Shown: positions 16,304 to 25,126, numbered from the stretch's first letter. The stretch: DNA of 64,000 nucleotides from Pseudodesulfovibrio portus (GCF_026000375.1 NZ_AP026708.1:1552501-1616500); one strand, 5' to 3'. Program-made: numbers and translations. Notes: a model not told the origin generated them from the sequence alone.

Positions 16304-17383
16304 ATGAATTGGGACTGGGAAAAATTACAAAAGCAGCAACAGGGGCGCCCCGGCGGCAAGCCGCCGAGCTTTGACGACTTCCAGGAGCAGTTGGAGAAAT
16401 TCAAGAATTTCAAACTGCCTGGCTGGAAGTTCATCGTACCGATCATCATCCTCCTCTGGATAGCCAGCGGATTCTACATCGTGGAACCCGACGAAGTCGG
16501 TGTGGTGAAACAATTCGGGCAATTCAACCGTGTTACCACGGCGGGTCCGAATTACCACATTCCCTTCCCCGTGGAAAGCGTACTGACCCCCAAGGTGACG
16601 CAGATCAGGCGCGTGGAATTCGGTTTCCGGTCCTCGGGCCTGGCGCGCAACCTGAGCTTCCAGCAGGGCGTCAGCCGCGAGGTCAAGGAAGAATCCCTGA
16701 TGCTCACGGGCGACGAAAACATCGTCTCCGTCCAGTTCATCGTCCAGTACATGATCAAGGACGCCAAGAACTACCTGTTCAACGTCAACGATCCCGAAAT
16801 GACCCTGGCCCACGCCGGCGAGGCCGCCATGCGCGAAGTCATCGGCTACGGCAAGATCGATGACGCCCTGACAACCGGCAAGCAGGAAATCCAGGTCTCG
16901 ACCCGGACACTGATGCAGGAAATCCTGGACATGTACGACACCGGCCTGTCCGTGGTGGCCGTGCAGATGCAGAACGTGCATCCGCCGGACGAGGTCATCG
17001 ACGCCTTCAAGGACGTGGCCAGCGCACGCGAGGACAAGTCCCGCTTCATCAACGAGGCCGAGGCGTACCAGCGCGACATCCTGCCCAAGGCGCGCGGCGA
17101 GGCTTCCCACATCACCAACAACGCCCTGGCATACAAGGAAGCGAAAATCCGCAAGGCCGAGGGTGACGCGGCCCGGTTCCTGTCCGTGCTGGCCGAGTAC
17201 AACAAGGCCAAGGACATCACCCGCCAGCGTTTGTACCTGGAGACCATGGAAGCCATCCTGGCCAACCCGGAAATCGAAAAGGTCATCATGTCCGACGACG
17301 CCCTCAGGAAATCAGTCCCGTACCTGCCCCTGGAAAAGCTTCCCGCGGCCAAACAGCAACCGGCTCCCCAGCCCACGCAGTAA
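16304..17383 (+). CDS. hflK: HflK, modulator of FtsH protease
   Basis: This 359-aa protein is HflK. It has a polar Gly/Pro-rich N-terminus (QQQGRPGGKPPSFDD), one membrane helix (about residues 47-65, FIVPIIILLWIASGFYIV), then an SPFH/band-7 domain opening VEPDEVGVVKQFGQFNRVTTAGPNYHIPFP. A coiled coil ending in a QP-rich tail follows. With HflC it forms a large periplasmic cage around FtsH. I start at 16304 (MNWDWEKLQ), which matches the family. The 16223 frame adds an unconserved stretch. hflC follows after 12 bases. Confidence 0.95.
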   Translation: MNWDWEKLQKQQQGRPGGKPPSFDDFQEQLEKFKNFKLPGWKFIVPIIILLWIASGFYIVEPDEVGVVKQFGQFNRVTTAGPNYHIPFPVESVLTPKVTQIRRVEFGFRSSGLARNLSFQQGVSREVKEESLMLTGDENIVSVQFIVQYMIKDAKNYLFNVNDPEMTLAHAGEAAMREVIGYGKIDDALTTGKQEIQVSTRTLMQEILDMYDTGLSVVAVQMQNVHPPDEVIDAFKDVASAREDKSRFINEAEAYQRDILPKARGEASHITNNALAYKEAKIRKAEGDAARFLSVLAEYNKAKDITRQRLYLETMEAILANPEIEKVIMSDDALRKSVPYLPLEKLPAAKQQPAPQPTQ

Positions 17384-17395
17384 GGCGGGTTCACC

Positions 17396-18247
17396 ATGAA
17401 AAAAACAACCATTTTATTACTCATAGCCCTTGTCGTGGGCGGGTTCGTGCTGTCGTCCGCCGCCTTCACCGTCGACGAGACCCAAACCGCCATCGTCATC
17501 CAGCTCGGTCGCCCGGTAGGCGATGAAGCGCTCGGCCCCGGCCTGCACTTCAAGCTGCCCCTGGTCCAGAACGTGGTCTTCTTCGATGCGCGCATCCTGG
17601 ACTTCGACGCCAAGCCCGAAGAGATCACCACCACGGACAAGAAATACATGAACGTGGATTCCTACACCAAATGGAAGATAGTGAACCCGTTGACCTTCTA
17701 CACCAAGGTCCGCACCATCCAGGGCGCGCGCGCCCGGCTGGACGACATCGTCCGCTCGCAGCTGCGCGTGGCGCTGGGCCGGTACACGCTGATCGAGGTC
17801 GTGTCCCACAAACGCCAGGAGATCATGGCCGCCGTCACCAAGCGGAGCAAGGAACTGCTCGAGCCCTACGGCATCGACGTCCTGGACGTCCGCATCAAGC
17901 GCACCGACCTGCCTGCGGAAAACGCGCGCTCCATCTTCGGTCGCATGAAGGCAGAACGCGAGCGCCAGGCCAAGCAGTACCGCTCCGAGGGTCGCGAGGC
18001 ATCGGCCAGGATCAAGGCCGCCGCCGACAAGGAACGGACCATCATCCTGGCCGACGCGGACAAGCAGGCCGAAATCCTGCGCGGCGAGGGCGACGCCCTG
18101 GCCACCAAGACCTACGCCGACGCATTGGGTCAATCCCCCGACTTCTATGCCTTCACCCGAAGCCTGGAAGCCTATCGCAAGGGGTTCGACAAGAACTCGA
18201 AGTTCATCATCACACCCAAGAGCCCGTTCCTGAAATACATGCAGTAG
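17396..18247 (+). CDS. hflC: HflC, modulator of FtsH protease
   Basis: This 283-aa partner of HflK has an N-terminal helix (TTILLLIALVVGGFVLSSAAF). Its SPFH domain opens VDETQTAIVIQLGRPVGDEALGPGLHFKLP, and the helical region contains RIKRTDLPAENARSIFGRMKAERERQAKQYRSEG, the most conserved HflC block. The C-terminus FIITPKSPFLKYMQ is also typical. It is co-directional with hflK and followed by an intrinsic terminator at 18271. Confidence 0.96.
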   Translation: MKKTTILLLIALVVGGFVLSSAAFTVDETQTAIVIQLGRPVGDEALGPGLHFKLPLVQNVVFFDARILDFDAKPEEITTTDKKYMNVDSYTKWKIVNPLTFYTKVRTIQGARARLDDIVRSQLRVALGRYTLIEVVSHKRQEIMAAVTKRSKELLEPYGIDVLDVRIKRTDLPAENARSIFGRMKAERERQAKQYRSEGREASARIKAAADKERTIILADADKQAEILRGEGDALATKTYADALGQSPDFYAFTRSLEAYRKGFDKNSKFIITPKSPFLKYMQ

Positions 18248-18270
18248 CGGCCTTGACGCATGAACATCTG

Positions 18271-18308
18271 AAAGGATGCGCCGATGAAAATCAGCGCATC
18301 CTTTTCCT
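18271..18308 (+). terminator. intrinsic terminator after hflC
   Basis: AAAGGATGCGC pairs perfectly with GCGCATCCTTT around a 12-base loop, followed by TTCCTTT. It lies 24 bases after the hflC stop. Confidence 0.8.
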
Positions 18309-18452
18309 TTGAAATATGTTATAGGAAAGGGTAGACTGTCGCCCGTTGGGAATTTTTCCTTACTCAATCAGGATTTTTTCCCGCATGATAAAAAAGCAAT
18401 GGCGGAACCTGCACTCAGGTCATGGGGGATACCCCCGTTAAAAAACGAATTG

Positions 18453-18489
18453 CATATGGGCCAAGGGCGACGATTCGTCCGGCCATATG
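18453..18489. promoter_or_regulatory. inverted repeat upstream of S24 repressor gene
   Basis: CATATGGGCC and GGCCATATG flank an 18-base spacer that itself holds GACGA-T-TCGTC. The centre lies about 55 bases before the repressor start at 18525. Nested palindromes in front of a repressor gene suggest an operator for self-control. The region between the hflC terminator and 18525 holds no gene. Confidence 0.4.
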
Positions 18490-18524
18490 GTTTACTTCAA
18501 AGTTTTTTGCAGAAGGAGCAATAG

Positions 18525-19247
18525 ATGCCCAAGAAGAAACAGAGATGTGATGAAGCGCAGCTCAAATGGTTTGAGGAAGCGCTTGAGCGGATCAAAAAGG
18601 CTACCGGCGCGCGGACCCAGGTTCAACTCGCCGAAGTCCTTGACGTTCGTCAATCCAGCATCTCGGACGCCAAACGCCGTTGTTCCATACCGGCGGACTG
18701 GTTCCTCAAGCTTTACCGCAGCCACGGCTTGGACCCGGACTGGCTGGCCGAAGGCGTCGAGCCCGTCTACATCAACGCAGACAAGGGCAAGATCCCGGCG
18801 GACACCCTGCTCCGCGAAACCCCGGCTCCCTACGGGCGCATGAACTCCCGGGGCCGCGTGGTTCCCGTGTCCACCATGGCCGGCGCGGACAAGGAAGCCG
18901 CCGAATGGGAACCCAGGGCCATCGAGGAACTGTCCGTTCCCGAGTCCTTCTGCCGCCCCAAGCTGACCGTGGTCAAGATCGATTCCGCCTCCATGGAGCC
19001 GGTCATCACGCGCGGCGCCTTTGTCGGCATCGACCGCGACCAGAAGGAGCACCCGGACGGCGACCTGTGCGCGGTCCACTTCCCGCACCAGGGATTGACC
19101 ATCCGCCGCGTCTTCCATCAGGGGGACTCGTTCCTGCTCAAGGCGGACAACGATCAATACACCGACCTGACCATCCCGGCCGCCGAGATGGATGCCCGCA
19201 CCGTGGGCCGGGTCATCTGGGTGCTGCAGAGTTTCGCCACCCTCTAG
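18525..19247 (+). CDS. HTH/S24-fold transcriptional repressor, probably not self-cleaving
   Basis: This 240-aa protein has an N-terminal phage CI-type helix-turn-helix (TQVQLAEVLDVRQSSISDAKRR, about residues 29-50) and a C-terminal S24/LexA-like domain from about residue 120. The Ser of the SASMEP box (about residue 155) is present. The segment aligned with the catalytic-lysine motif (TVKRL in LexA) reads LTIRRVF, so the lysine seems replaced by Arg. It would then be controlled by a ligand or partner rather than by self-cleavage. AGAAGGAG precedes the ATG. No phage genes surround it, so it is more likely a domesticated regulator than part of a prophage. Confidence 0.82.
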   Translation: MPKKKQRCDEAQLKWFEEALERIKKATGARTQVQLAEVLDVRQSSISDAKRRCSIPADWFLKLYRSHGLDPDWLAEGVEPVYINADKGKIPADTLLRETPAPYGRMNSRGRVVPVSTMAGADKEAAEWEPRAIEELSVPESFCRPKLTVVKIDSASMEPVITRGAFVGIDRDQKEHPDGDLCAVHFPHQGLTIRRVFHQGDSFLLKADNDQYTDLTIPAAEMDARTVGRVIWVLQSFATL

Positions 19248-19269
19248 ATTCGAATACCGAAGGGATATG

Positions 19270-19312
19270 ACAAGGCCGGGGCGTATCGCGATACGCCCCG
19301 GCCTTGTTTTTT
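19270..19312 (+). terminator. intrinsic terminator after S24 repressor gene
   Basis: This is a perfect palindrome of 18-bp arms (CAAGGCCGGGGCGTATCG and its complement) with virtually no loop, followed by TTTTTT on the plus strand. It may also reduce read-through from the converging AI-2E family gene. Confidence 0.88.
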
Positions 19313-19329
19313 GAAAATACGCGCCCCGG

Positions 19330-20433
19330 TCAGGCGGGTTCACGCGTGGCCAGAAGCCGTCGATACCAGGACAGGCACAGGCAGGTCATGGGCAGAGCGA
19401 TGAGCAGGCCGAGGAAGCCGAGCATCTTGCCCCAGACCGACAGGGAAAGCAGGATGAGCCAGGGGGACAAGCCCAGGCTCTCCCCTTGGATTCTCGGCAC
19501 CAGGATCACGTCCTGGATGACCTGGACCACGGCCATGACCGCCACGACCAGACCGATGCCGATCCAGACCGACTCCCCGGCCTCCAGGGAATCCAGCGCG
19601 GCCAGGAGGACAGCCGGGACAGCGCCCAGCACCCCAAGGTAGGGGGCGATGTTCAGGATGCCGATGAGCAGGCCGAGCACGATGCCCAACGGCAGGCCTA
19701 TGATCGCGAAACCCACGGCCATGAGCACGCCCACGATGAGACAGACCACGACCTGCCCCCGGAAATACAGCCCCATGGTCTTCTCGAACTCTGCCAGGAA
19801 CCCGGTCACGCTCTCCCGGTACTTTCCCGGCAGGTAGTTCTGCCAGTTGTTCCTGATCCTGCCGAAGTCGGCCAGCAGAAAGATCATGTACAGCAGGATG
19901 ACGAACAGCCCGGCCACCCCGGCCACCACGTTCCAGGCTCCCACGGCCACGCCCTTGAGCCCCGGCAGGGCGGCTGTCAGGGCGGACTTGACCGCACCCA
20001 TGGCCCCATCAGAGGTAAAGATATCCCGCACCTCCGGGGCCTGCACGGCCTCGCGGACCCACGCCCAGATGTCCGGGGGCAGATGGCCCGCCACCTTGTC
20101 TCCGAAATCCGAGTCCGAAGCCAGCCTTGAGAGCACGTCGCCCATGTGCGCGAACTCGCTTGCCATAAGCGGCACCACGATCAGGAACACCCCGCCCGCC
20201 GCAACCACCACCCCGAGCAGGGTCAGGGTAACGGCCACGCCACGGCTCTTCACGTACTTCTGGATAAAACTGGCAACCGGGTTGAGCAGGTAGGCCAGGA
20301 GCAACGCGGCCACGAACGGCACCAGCACGCTGGACAGGTAGCCCAGCAGCCAGACCATGCCGATGATGAAGCCCACCGCCAGGACCATGCGGACCACTGA
20401 ATCGAGCGTATAGGGCTTGTCGGACTGGAACAT
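19330..20433 (-). CDS. AI-2E family (PerM-like) membrane transporter
   Basis: This 367-aa polytopic protein has about eight hydrophobic helices and the UPF0118/AI-2E pattern: an N-terminal pair of helices, the PFVAALLLAYLLNPV segment, a long cytoplasmic helical stretch, and the distal GLPLGIVLGLLIGILNIAPYLG and VQVIQDVILVPRIQG blocks. Studied relatives act as autoinducer exporters or Na+/H+ antiporters, so the name does not fix the substrate. I start at 20433 (MFQSDKP). 20445 is the longest frame. Confidence 0.85.
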   Translation of the reverse strand: MFQSDKPYTLDSVVRMVLAVGFIIGMVWLLGYLSSVLVPFVAALLLAYLLNPVASFIQKYVKSRGVAVTLTLLGVVVAAGGVFLIVVPLMASEFAHMGDVLSRLASDSDFGDKVAGHLPPDIWAWVREAVQAPEVRDIFTSDGAMGAVKSALTAALPGLKGVAVGAWNVVAGVAGLFVILLYMIFLLADFGRIRNNWQNYLPGKYRESVTGFLAEFEKTMGLYFRGQVVVCLIVGVLMAVGFAIIGLPLGIVLGLLIGILNIAPYLGVLGAVPAVLLAALDSLEAGESVWIGIGLVVAVMAVVQVIQDVILVPRIQGESLGLSPWLILLSLSVWGKMLGFLGLLIALPMTCLCLSWYRRLLATREPA

Positions 20434-20652
20434 GCGGCCTCCCAAGATGGAATGTTTTCCCGTGTTTAACAGGCTGGGGGAGTTTGTTCAATCATGGAGA
20501 GGAGGAGCGCGGCACGGGTACCGGGTGTGCGGGGCGGTACGCAGAGACCCGCTGTCGGACGCCTGCTGCATCCAATTCGCTCACTGTGAATTGGCCGGAA
20601 CATGCGCCGAAGGCGATATAAAAAATTTAGGAGGGAGAGAGGGGATAGGGGT

Positions 20653-20713
20653 CTGGGGGAAGGGGAGAGAGGGAAGCCCTTTGCAAAGGGTTCCCTCTCT
20701 CCCCTTCCCCCAG
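20653..20713. repeat. 30-bp-arm hairpin, family 2 repeat
   Basis: CTGGGGGAAGGGGAGAGAGG...CCCTTTG is followed by its reverse complement, with a single bulged G. It lies 22 bases beyond the serB stop, in the 300-base spacer before the AI-2E gene. The right flank at 20620-20650 carries the AAATTTAGGAGGGAG module also seen at 12515 and 4490. Nothing else is recognisable between 20434 and 20734. Confidence 0.8.
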
Positions 20714-20734
20714 CCGCCGGAGGCTGCCTTGCCC

Positions 20735-21943
20735 CTACAGCACTTCGCGGTCGCGGAAGCCGAGGAGGTAGAGGATGGTGTCCAGGCCGAGGGTGGAGAT
20801 GGCCTGGCGGGCGCCCTTCTTGACCTTGGGCTTGGCGTGGAAGGCGATGCCGAGGCCGGCGAGATTGAGCATGGGCAGGTCGTTGGCCCCGTCGCCCACG
20901 GCGATGACCTGCTGCAGGGAGATGTTTTCCTTCTCGGCGATGGACTGGAGCAACTCGGCCTTTTTCTCGGCGTCCACGATGTCGCCGAGCGCCTTGCCGG
21001 TGAGCTTGCCGTCCACGATCTCCAGTTCGTTGGCGTAGACGTAGTCGATGCCGAACTTCTGCTTGAGGATGTCGCCGAAATAGGTGAACCCGCCGGACAG
21101 GATGGCGATCTTGTAGCCCACGTTCTTGAGGTTGGCGATGAGCTTTTCCGCGCCCTCGGACATGGGCAGCCGGTCCGCGACCTTCTTGAGAACGTTCTCG
21201 TCCAACCCTTCGAGCAGGGACAACCGCTTGCGCAGGGACTGCTTGAAGTCCAGCTCGCCGCGCATGGCGGACTCGGTGATGGCCGCCACCTGGTCGCCCA
21301 CGCCCGCCTCCTTGGCCAACTCGTCAATGACCTCGGCCTGGATGAGCGTGGAGTCCATGTCAAAGGCCACGAGGCGACGATTGCGGCGAAAGATGTTGTC
21401 CTCCTGAAAGGCGATGTCCACCATCAACTCGGAGGAGATGTCCAGGAACTCGGACCGGATGGCAGCGATGTCCTTGGGCGTGCCGCGCACGGTGAATTCC
21501 ACGCAGCCGCGTGAGCATTCATAGTCGTTGCAATCGAGCGGCACGCGCCCGGACAACCTGTGAATGGTGTCGATATTCAGTCCGTTGGCGGTGATGATGC
21601 GGGTGATGGCCGCCACCTGGCTGCTTGTCACGGACCGGGCCAGCAGCGTGATGATGTAGCGCGGCTTGTGCGCCTCGCCCACCCAGGAGGAATATTCCTC
21701 CTCGGCCAGGGGATGCAGCTTCATGTTCACGCCCAGCTCGTGTGCCTTGAACAGCAGGTCCTTGAGCACAGGCTGTGAATTGGCGGGCAACCGGATGAGG
21801 ATGCCGAGGGTCAGGAAGTTGTGGATGACCACCTGGCCGATGTCCAAAACATCCACGTCGAACCCGGCCAGAACGGCCGACAGCTCCGCAGTCAGCCCGG
21901 GCCGGTCGCCGCCCGTCACGTGAACCAGAATTATCTTTTCCAT
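20735..21943 (-). CDS. serB: phosphoserine phosphatase with ACT domains
   Basis: This 402-aa enzyme makes serine from phosphoserine. The N-terminal half (about 1-185) contains ACT-type regulatory domains, opening IILVHVTGGDRPGLTAELSAVL. The HAD domain starts at about residue 190 with FDMDSTLIQAEVIDELA (nucleophile DxD), then SGGFTYF for the second motif and VGDGANDLPML for the metal-binding acids. The architecture matches the long SerB of Desulfovibrio and mycobacteria, where serine binding to the ACT part gives feedback control. It is a single gene with no serA or serC nearby. Confidence 0.95.
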   Translation of the reverse strand: MEKIILVHVTGGDRPGLTAELSAVLAGFDVDVLDIGQVVIHNFLTLGILIRLPANSQPVLKDLLFKAHELGVNMKLHPLAEEEYSSWVGEAHKPRYIITLLARSVTSSQVAAITRIITANGLNIDTIHRLSGRVPLDCNDYECSRGCVEFTVRGTPKDIAAIRSEFLDISSELMVDIAFQEDNIFRRNRRLVAFDMDSTLIQAEVIDELAKEAGVGDQVAAITESAMRGELDFKQSLRKRLSLLEGLDENVLKKVADRLPMSEGAEKLIANLKNVGYKIAILSGGFTYFGDILKQKFGIDYVYANELEIVDGKLTGKALGDIVDAEKKAELLQSIAEKENISLQQVIAVGDGANDLPMLNLAGLGIAFHAKPKVKKGARQAISTLGLDTILYLLGFRDREVL

Positions 21944-22045
21944 GAAACGTGTCTCCCGTGTGATCTCCGGCGGACTTTCTCACATATCGCGGCGACAGTA
22001 AATGGCGGCGCCCCTCCCAAGGGCGACGGGCCGGAAATTGGGCGC

Positions 22046-22098
22046 AAAAAAAGATCAATCCCTGCGGCGGGTGTCCGCGCGCGGGGGGTCGATCTTTT
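22046..22098 (-). terminator. intrinsic terminator after the bactofilin unit
   Basis: Read on the minus strand, GAAAAGATCGACCCC pairs with GGGATTGATCTTTTTTT around a GC-rich inner hairpin, ending in seven T. It closes the minus-strand unit of the 53-aa gene and the bactofilin gene. Confidence 0.75.
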
Positions 22099-22119
22099 CA
22101 GGATGCTTGGGAAAGCCGG

Positions 22120-22281
22120 TTATTTCTTGGCTTTCTTGGCGGGCTTGGCTTCGCGGATGGAGGCCAGGCCTTCGGTCAGGGAGCGGACGTGGCGCTGCCG
22201 GATGAGTTCGACCTCGCGCTCCTTCTCCGCTTTGAAGGCGACGTATTCCCCGCCCCTGTCTTCGATGACCAGCTCAAACAT
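22120..22281 (-). CDS. 53-aa basic-tailed protein next to bactofilin
   Basis: This short gene has a clear GAGAGG ribosome-binding site nine bases before its ATG. It encodes MFELVIEDRGGEYVAFKAEK followed by a charged helix (EREVELIRQRHVRSL) and a Lys/Ala tail (AKPAKKAKK). It starts 13 bases after the bactofilin stop and is followed by an intrinsic terminator, so it is almost certainly the second gene of that transcript. I recognise no family. The strongly charged helix and basic tail could bind nucleic acid or the acidic cytoskeletal polymer. Confidence 0.72.
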   Translation of the reverse strand: MFELVIEDRGGEYVAFKAEKEREVELIRQRHVRSLTEGLASIREAKPAKKAKK

Positions 22282-22294
22282 GACTTACCTCTCT

Positions 22295-22753
22295 TTACTT
22301 GCCTGTATCGGAACCGGTCTTGGCGACCGGAGTTGTCCCATTGGCTGCAGGCTTGCCGCCGAAATCGGCTGCCACGATCTTGGGCTTGGCGGCCGGAACG
22401 GCCGCGCCCGTCATGGTGATGGTCCCCTCCACGATGGCGCCCTTCTCCACCACCAGTGAGGGAGAATTGAGGCTGCCGTTGAGAGTGGACGTCTTTTCGA
22501 AAACCGCCTGCTCCTTGACGTATACGTCGCCCCGTATCTCCCCGCAGGAAGTGAGGCGGCCCACCCGGACCGTGCCGCAGATGCAGGCCTTGCGGCCCAG
22601 GATCAGGTCTCCGTCGGTGGAAATTTCACCATCGAAACGGCCGTCGATGCGGACCGTGCCGACGAAATCGAGTTTGCCCCTGTATTCGGTGCCCACGCCC
22701 AGAAAGGCGTTGAGTTCGGTATTGTCTTTGGTCTTCTTTGAGAACATGCCCAT
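22295..22753 (-). CDS. bactofilin family cytoskeletal protein
   Basis: This 152-aa protein has a central bactofilin (DUF583) beta-helix domain, with repeated short strands: FLGVGTEYRGKLDF, GTVRIDGRFDGEI, GDLILGRKACICGTV, GRLTSCGEIRGDVYV, TSTLNGSLNSPSLVVEKGAIVEG. Bactofilins polymerise without nucleotides and scaffold cell-wall or polar processes. The C-terminus is a flexible Ala/Pro/Lys tail. GAGGTG precedes the ATG at 22753. A longer frame reading in from 23173 is a shadow of the acetyltransferase gene. Confidence 0.9.
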   Translation of the reverse strand: MGMFSKKTKDNTELNAFLGVGTEYRGKLDFVGTVRIDGRFDGEISTDGDLILGRKACICGTVRVGRLTSCGEIRGDVYVKEQAVFEKTSTLNGSLNSPSLVVEKGAIVEGTITMTGAAVPAAKPKIVAADFGGKPAANGTTPVAKTGSDTGK

Positions 22754-22883
22754 GAAAGCACCTCGTAAGTTTGTCGGGGCTTCATCGCCCCCCGAAAAGC
22801 CGGAGCAGGATTTTCCTATACCCGCCCCCGAAAGCAAAGGCCACTTTTTTTTCTCAGCATATTGCCTTCGCCGGGGGAATGCA

Positions 22884-23309
22884 TCAGGCCAGTTTTTTGC
22901 CCATGCTGATCCGCGCCTCCACACCGTAGCCGTTGGCCTCGTAAAAGCGGCAAGCCCCGGCGTTGCTGTCGAGGATCTGGAGATTGACCTTGATGCAGCC
23001 CTGCCCCGCCAGCGCCTGTTCCGCGGCAGCGAGAAGCATGGAGCCGATACCCCGGGAGCGGCTGTCCGTGCGCACGGCCAGGGAATAGATCCACCCCCGA
23101 TGGCCGTCATACCCGGCCATGACCGTGCCGACGACCGCACCGCCTTCCACGGCCACGAACAGCAGATCGTCAACGGCGATCTTGCGGTCGATGACCACTT
23201 CCGGGGCGTTGTAGTCGGCGGGATAGCCGAAGACGTTCTCCCAAAGATCCGTCACCTGATTCCGGTGGACGGCATCGTCGTACAAAATGATCGTGATTTC
23301 GTTTTCCAT
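22884..23309 (-). CDS. GNAT family N-acetyltransferase
   Basis: This 141-aa protein has the GNAT fold. The acetyl-CoA-binding motif A reads VRTDSRSRGIGSMLLAAAEQAL (the R-x-x-G-I-G-x-x-L pattern). It is preceded by the AGYDGHRGWIYSLAV strand and followed by INLQIL-like KVNLQILDSNAGACRFYEANGYG. It most resembles small YpeA/RimI-like acetyltransferases. The substrate is unknown. I take the ATG at 23309 (MENEITI). 23321 is possible, and neither has a strong ribosome-binding site. Confidence 0.85.
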   Translation of the reverse strand: MENEITIILYDDAVHRNQVTDLWENVFGYPADYNAPEVVIDRKIAVDDLLFVAVEGGAVVGTVMAGYDGHRGWIYSLAVRTDSRSRGIGSMLLAAAEQALAGQGCIKVNLQILDSNAGACRFYEANGYGVEARISMGKKLA

Positions 23310-23393
23310 GGCAGGCAGCATGCACCGGACCCAGCGGCCATGTCCAGTCGATCCGCGCTTGACGGCGCCCCACCCCTCTCATAGATTCGGGCC

Positions 23394-24065
23394 ATGAAAC
23401 GATCCGAAATCAACGCGCTCATCAGCGATGCCAAGGCCTTTTTCGAGTCCTTCCAGTTCAGGCTCCCGCCCTGGGCCTTCTGGGGCCCGGATGACTGGAA
23501 GGGCAAGGGGAACTCCGAAGTGGTGGCAAACCAGCTCGGCTGGGACCTGACAGACTACGGCGCGGGCGACTTCGAGAAACGCGGCCTGATCCTGTTCACC
23601 ATCCGCAACGGCAACCTGGCCGCAGGCCATCCGAAGACGTATGCGGAAAAGATCATGATCGTGCGCGAAAACCAGATCTGTCCCATGCATTTCCACTGGG
23701 CCAAGACCGAAGACATCATCAACCGCGGCGGCGGCAACCTGGTGGTCGAATTGTACGGCTCCACGCCGGGAGAAGAGCTGGGCACGGACCCGCTCACCGT
23801 GTCCGTGGACGGCTTTGAGCGCACGGTCGCCCCCGGCGGCACCGTGGTGCTCACGCCCGGCGAATCCATCTTCCTCGAGCAGGGCATGTACCACCGCTTC
23901 TACGGCGAACCCGGCAAGGGCAAGGTCCTGGTGGGCGAGGTGTCGTCCGTCAACGACGACAACACCGACAACCGGTTCCACGAACCCCAGGCCCGGTTCC
24001 CGAAAATCGAAGAGGACGAACCGCCCCTGCACCTCTTGTGCACGGACTATCCGAATTACGTGTGA
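23394..24065 (+). CDS. D-lyxose isomerase family protein
   Basis: This 223-aa cupin-fold protein matches the D-lyxose ketol-isomerase (former DUF1498) family. The metal-binding cupin residues are in CPMHFHWAKTEDIINRGGGNLVVELYG (two His and a Glu) and in EQGMYHRFYGEPGKG (third His). The substrate region LPPWAFWGPDDW is also conserved. The biochemical reaction in relatives is D-lyxose to D-xylulose or D-mannose to D-fructose. No sugar transport or kinase genes adjoin it, so its role here is uncertain. Confidence 0.87.
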   Translation: MKRSEINALISDAKAFFESFQFRLPPWAFWGPDDWKGKGNSEVVANQLGWDLTDYGAGDFEKRGLILFTIRNGNLAAGHPKTYAEKIMIVRENQICPMHFHWAKTEDIINRGGGNLVVELYGSTPGEELGTDPLTVSVDGFERTVAPGGTVVLTPGESIFLEQGMYHRFYGEPGKGKVLVGEVSSVNDDNTDNRFHEPQARFPKIEEDEPPLHLLCTDYPNYV

Positions 24066-24080
24066 CAATGTCTCCGGCGG

Positions 24081-24110
24081 CTCAAGAACCCTTTGGAAAG
24101 GGTTCTTGAG
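24081..24110 (+). terminator. hairpin after the isomerase gene
   Basis: CTCAAGAACCCTTT-GG-AAAGGGTTCTTGAG is a perfect 14-bp stem, with a T6 run 13 bases later. The CCCTTT/AAAGGG tip and the following CCCAAACTTTTTTATGCCGCC module link it to the family 2 repeats at 12545 and 20653. It probably ends the isomerase transcript. Confidence 0.6.
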
Positions 24111-24229
24111 AATCTCCCAAACTTTTTTATGCCGCCTGACGGCGAAAGCTGCGCGGAAGCGGAATTACGCGATTTGAATGAGAGCAGATAGGCGTGCAGA
24201 ATTGAAAATCCCATAAATAAAACTACCCG

Positions 24230-24304
24230 CGATTCGGGCAAGATAAAACGCCGTACCATGTTTGCAACATGGCACGGCGTTTCTCGTTTTTCTTGCCCGA
24301 ATCG
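24230..24304. repeat. 75-nt nested palindrome
   Basis: The outer arms CGATTCGGGCAAGA and TCTTGCCCGAATCG (14 bp, perfect) enclose an inner hairpin whose arms are AAACGCCGT.CCATGTT and AACATGG.ACGGCGTTT with a 3-base loop. The internal loop between the two stems is asymmetric and T-rich on one side. It stands between converging genes, 165 bases after the isomerase stop. Confidence 0.75.
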
Positions 24305-24455
24305 TCACCCGGCACGGAGGCCTTGTCCGAGGCCTCCGCCGAAGGCGGCTATGGGATTCCAAAGGGGCTCGCCCTTTGGCGGGTGCAGGGCAGCGCCCTG
24401 CTCTCTCCGAAGGAGCGCCCCTGCGAGGCCGCCGGAGGCGCTTCCCGCCTCCCCT
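24305..24455. other. GC-rich array of small hairpins
   Basis: No gene is visible. Blocks include CCAAAGGGGCTCGCCCTTTGG (24359-24379) and GCAGGGCAGCGCCCTGC (24386-24402), each a near-perfect short hairpin, in the 3' spacer of the ABC ATPase gene. Similar blocks stand in 12180-12262. Confidence 0.55.
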
Positions 24456-25118
<663 letters not shown>

Positions 25119-25126
25119 GGCGGCTC

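Noticed and set aside
18309-18524. 71-codon frame before the S24 repressor
   Set aside because: No ribosome-binding site, no protein-like pattern, and it spans the palindromes of the regulatory region.
18525-19247. Possible prophage repressor marking a prophage
   Set aside because: No integrase, structural or lysis genes and no attachment-site repeats flank it. The neighbours are housekeeping genes.
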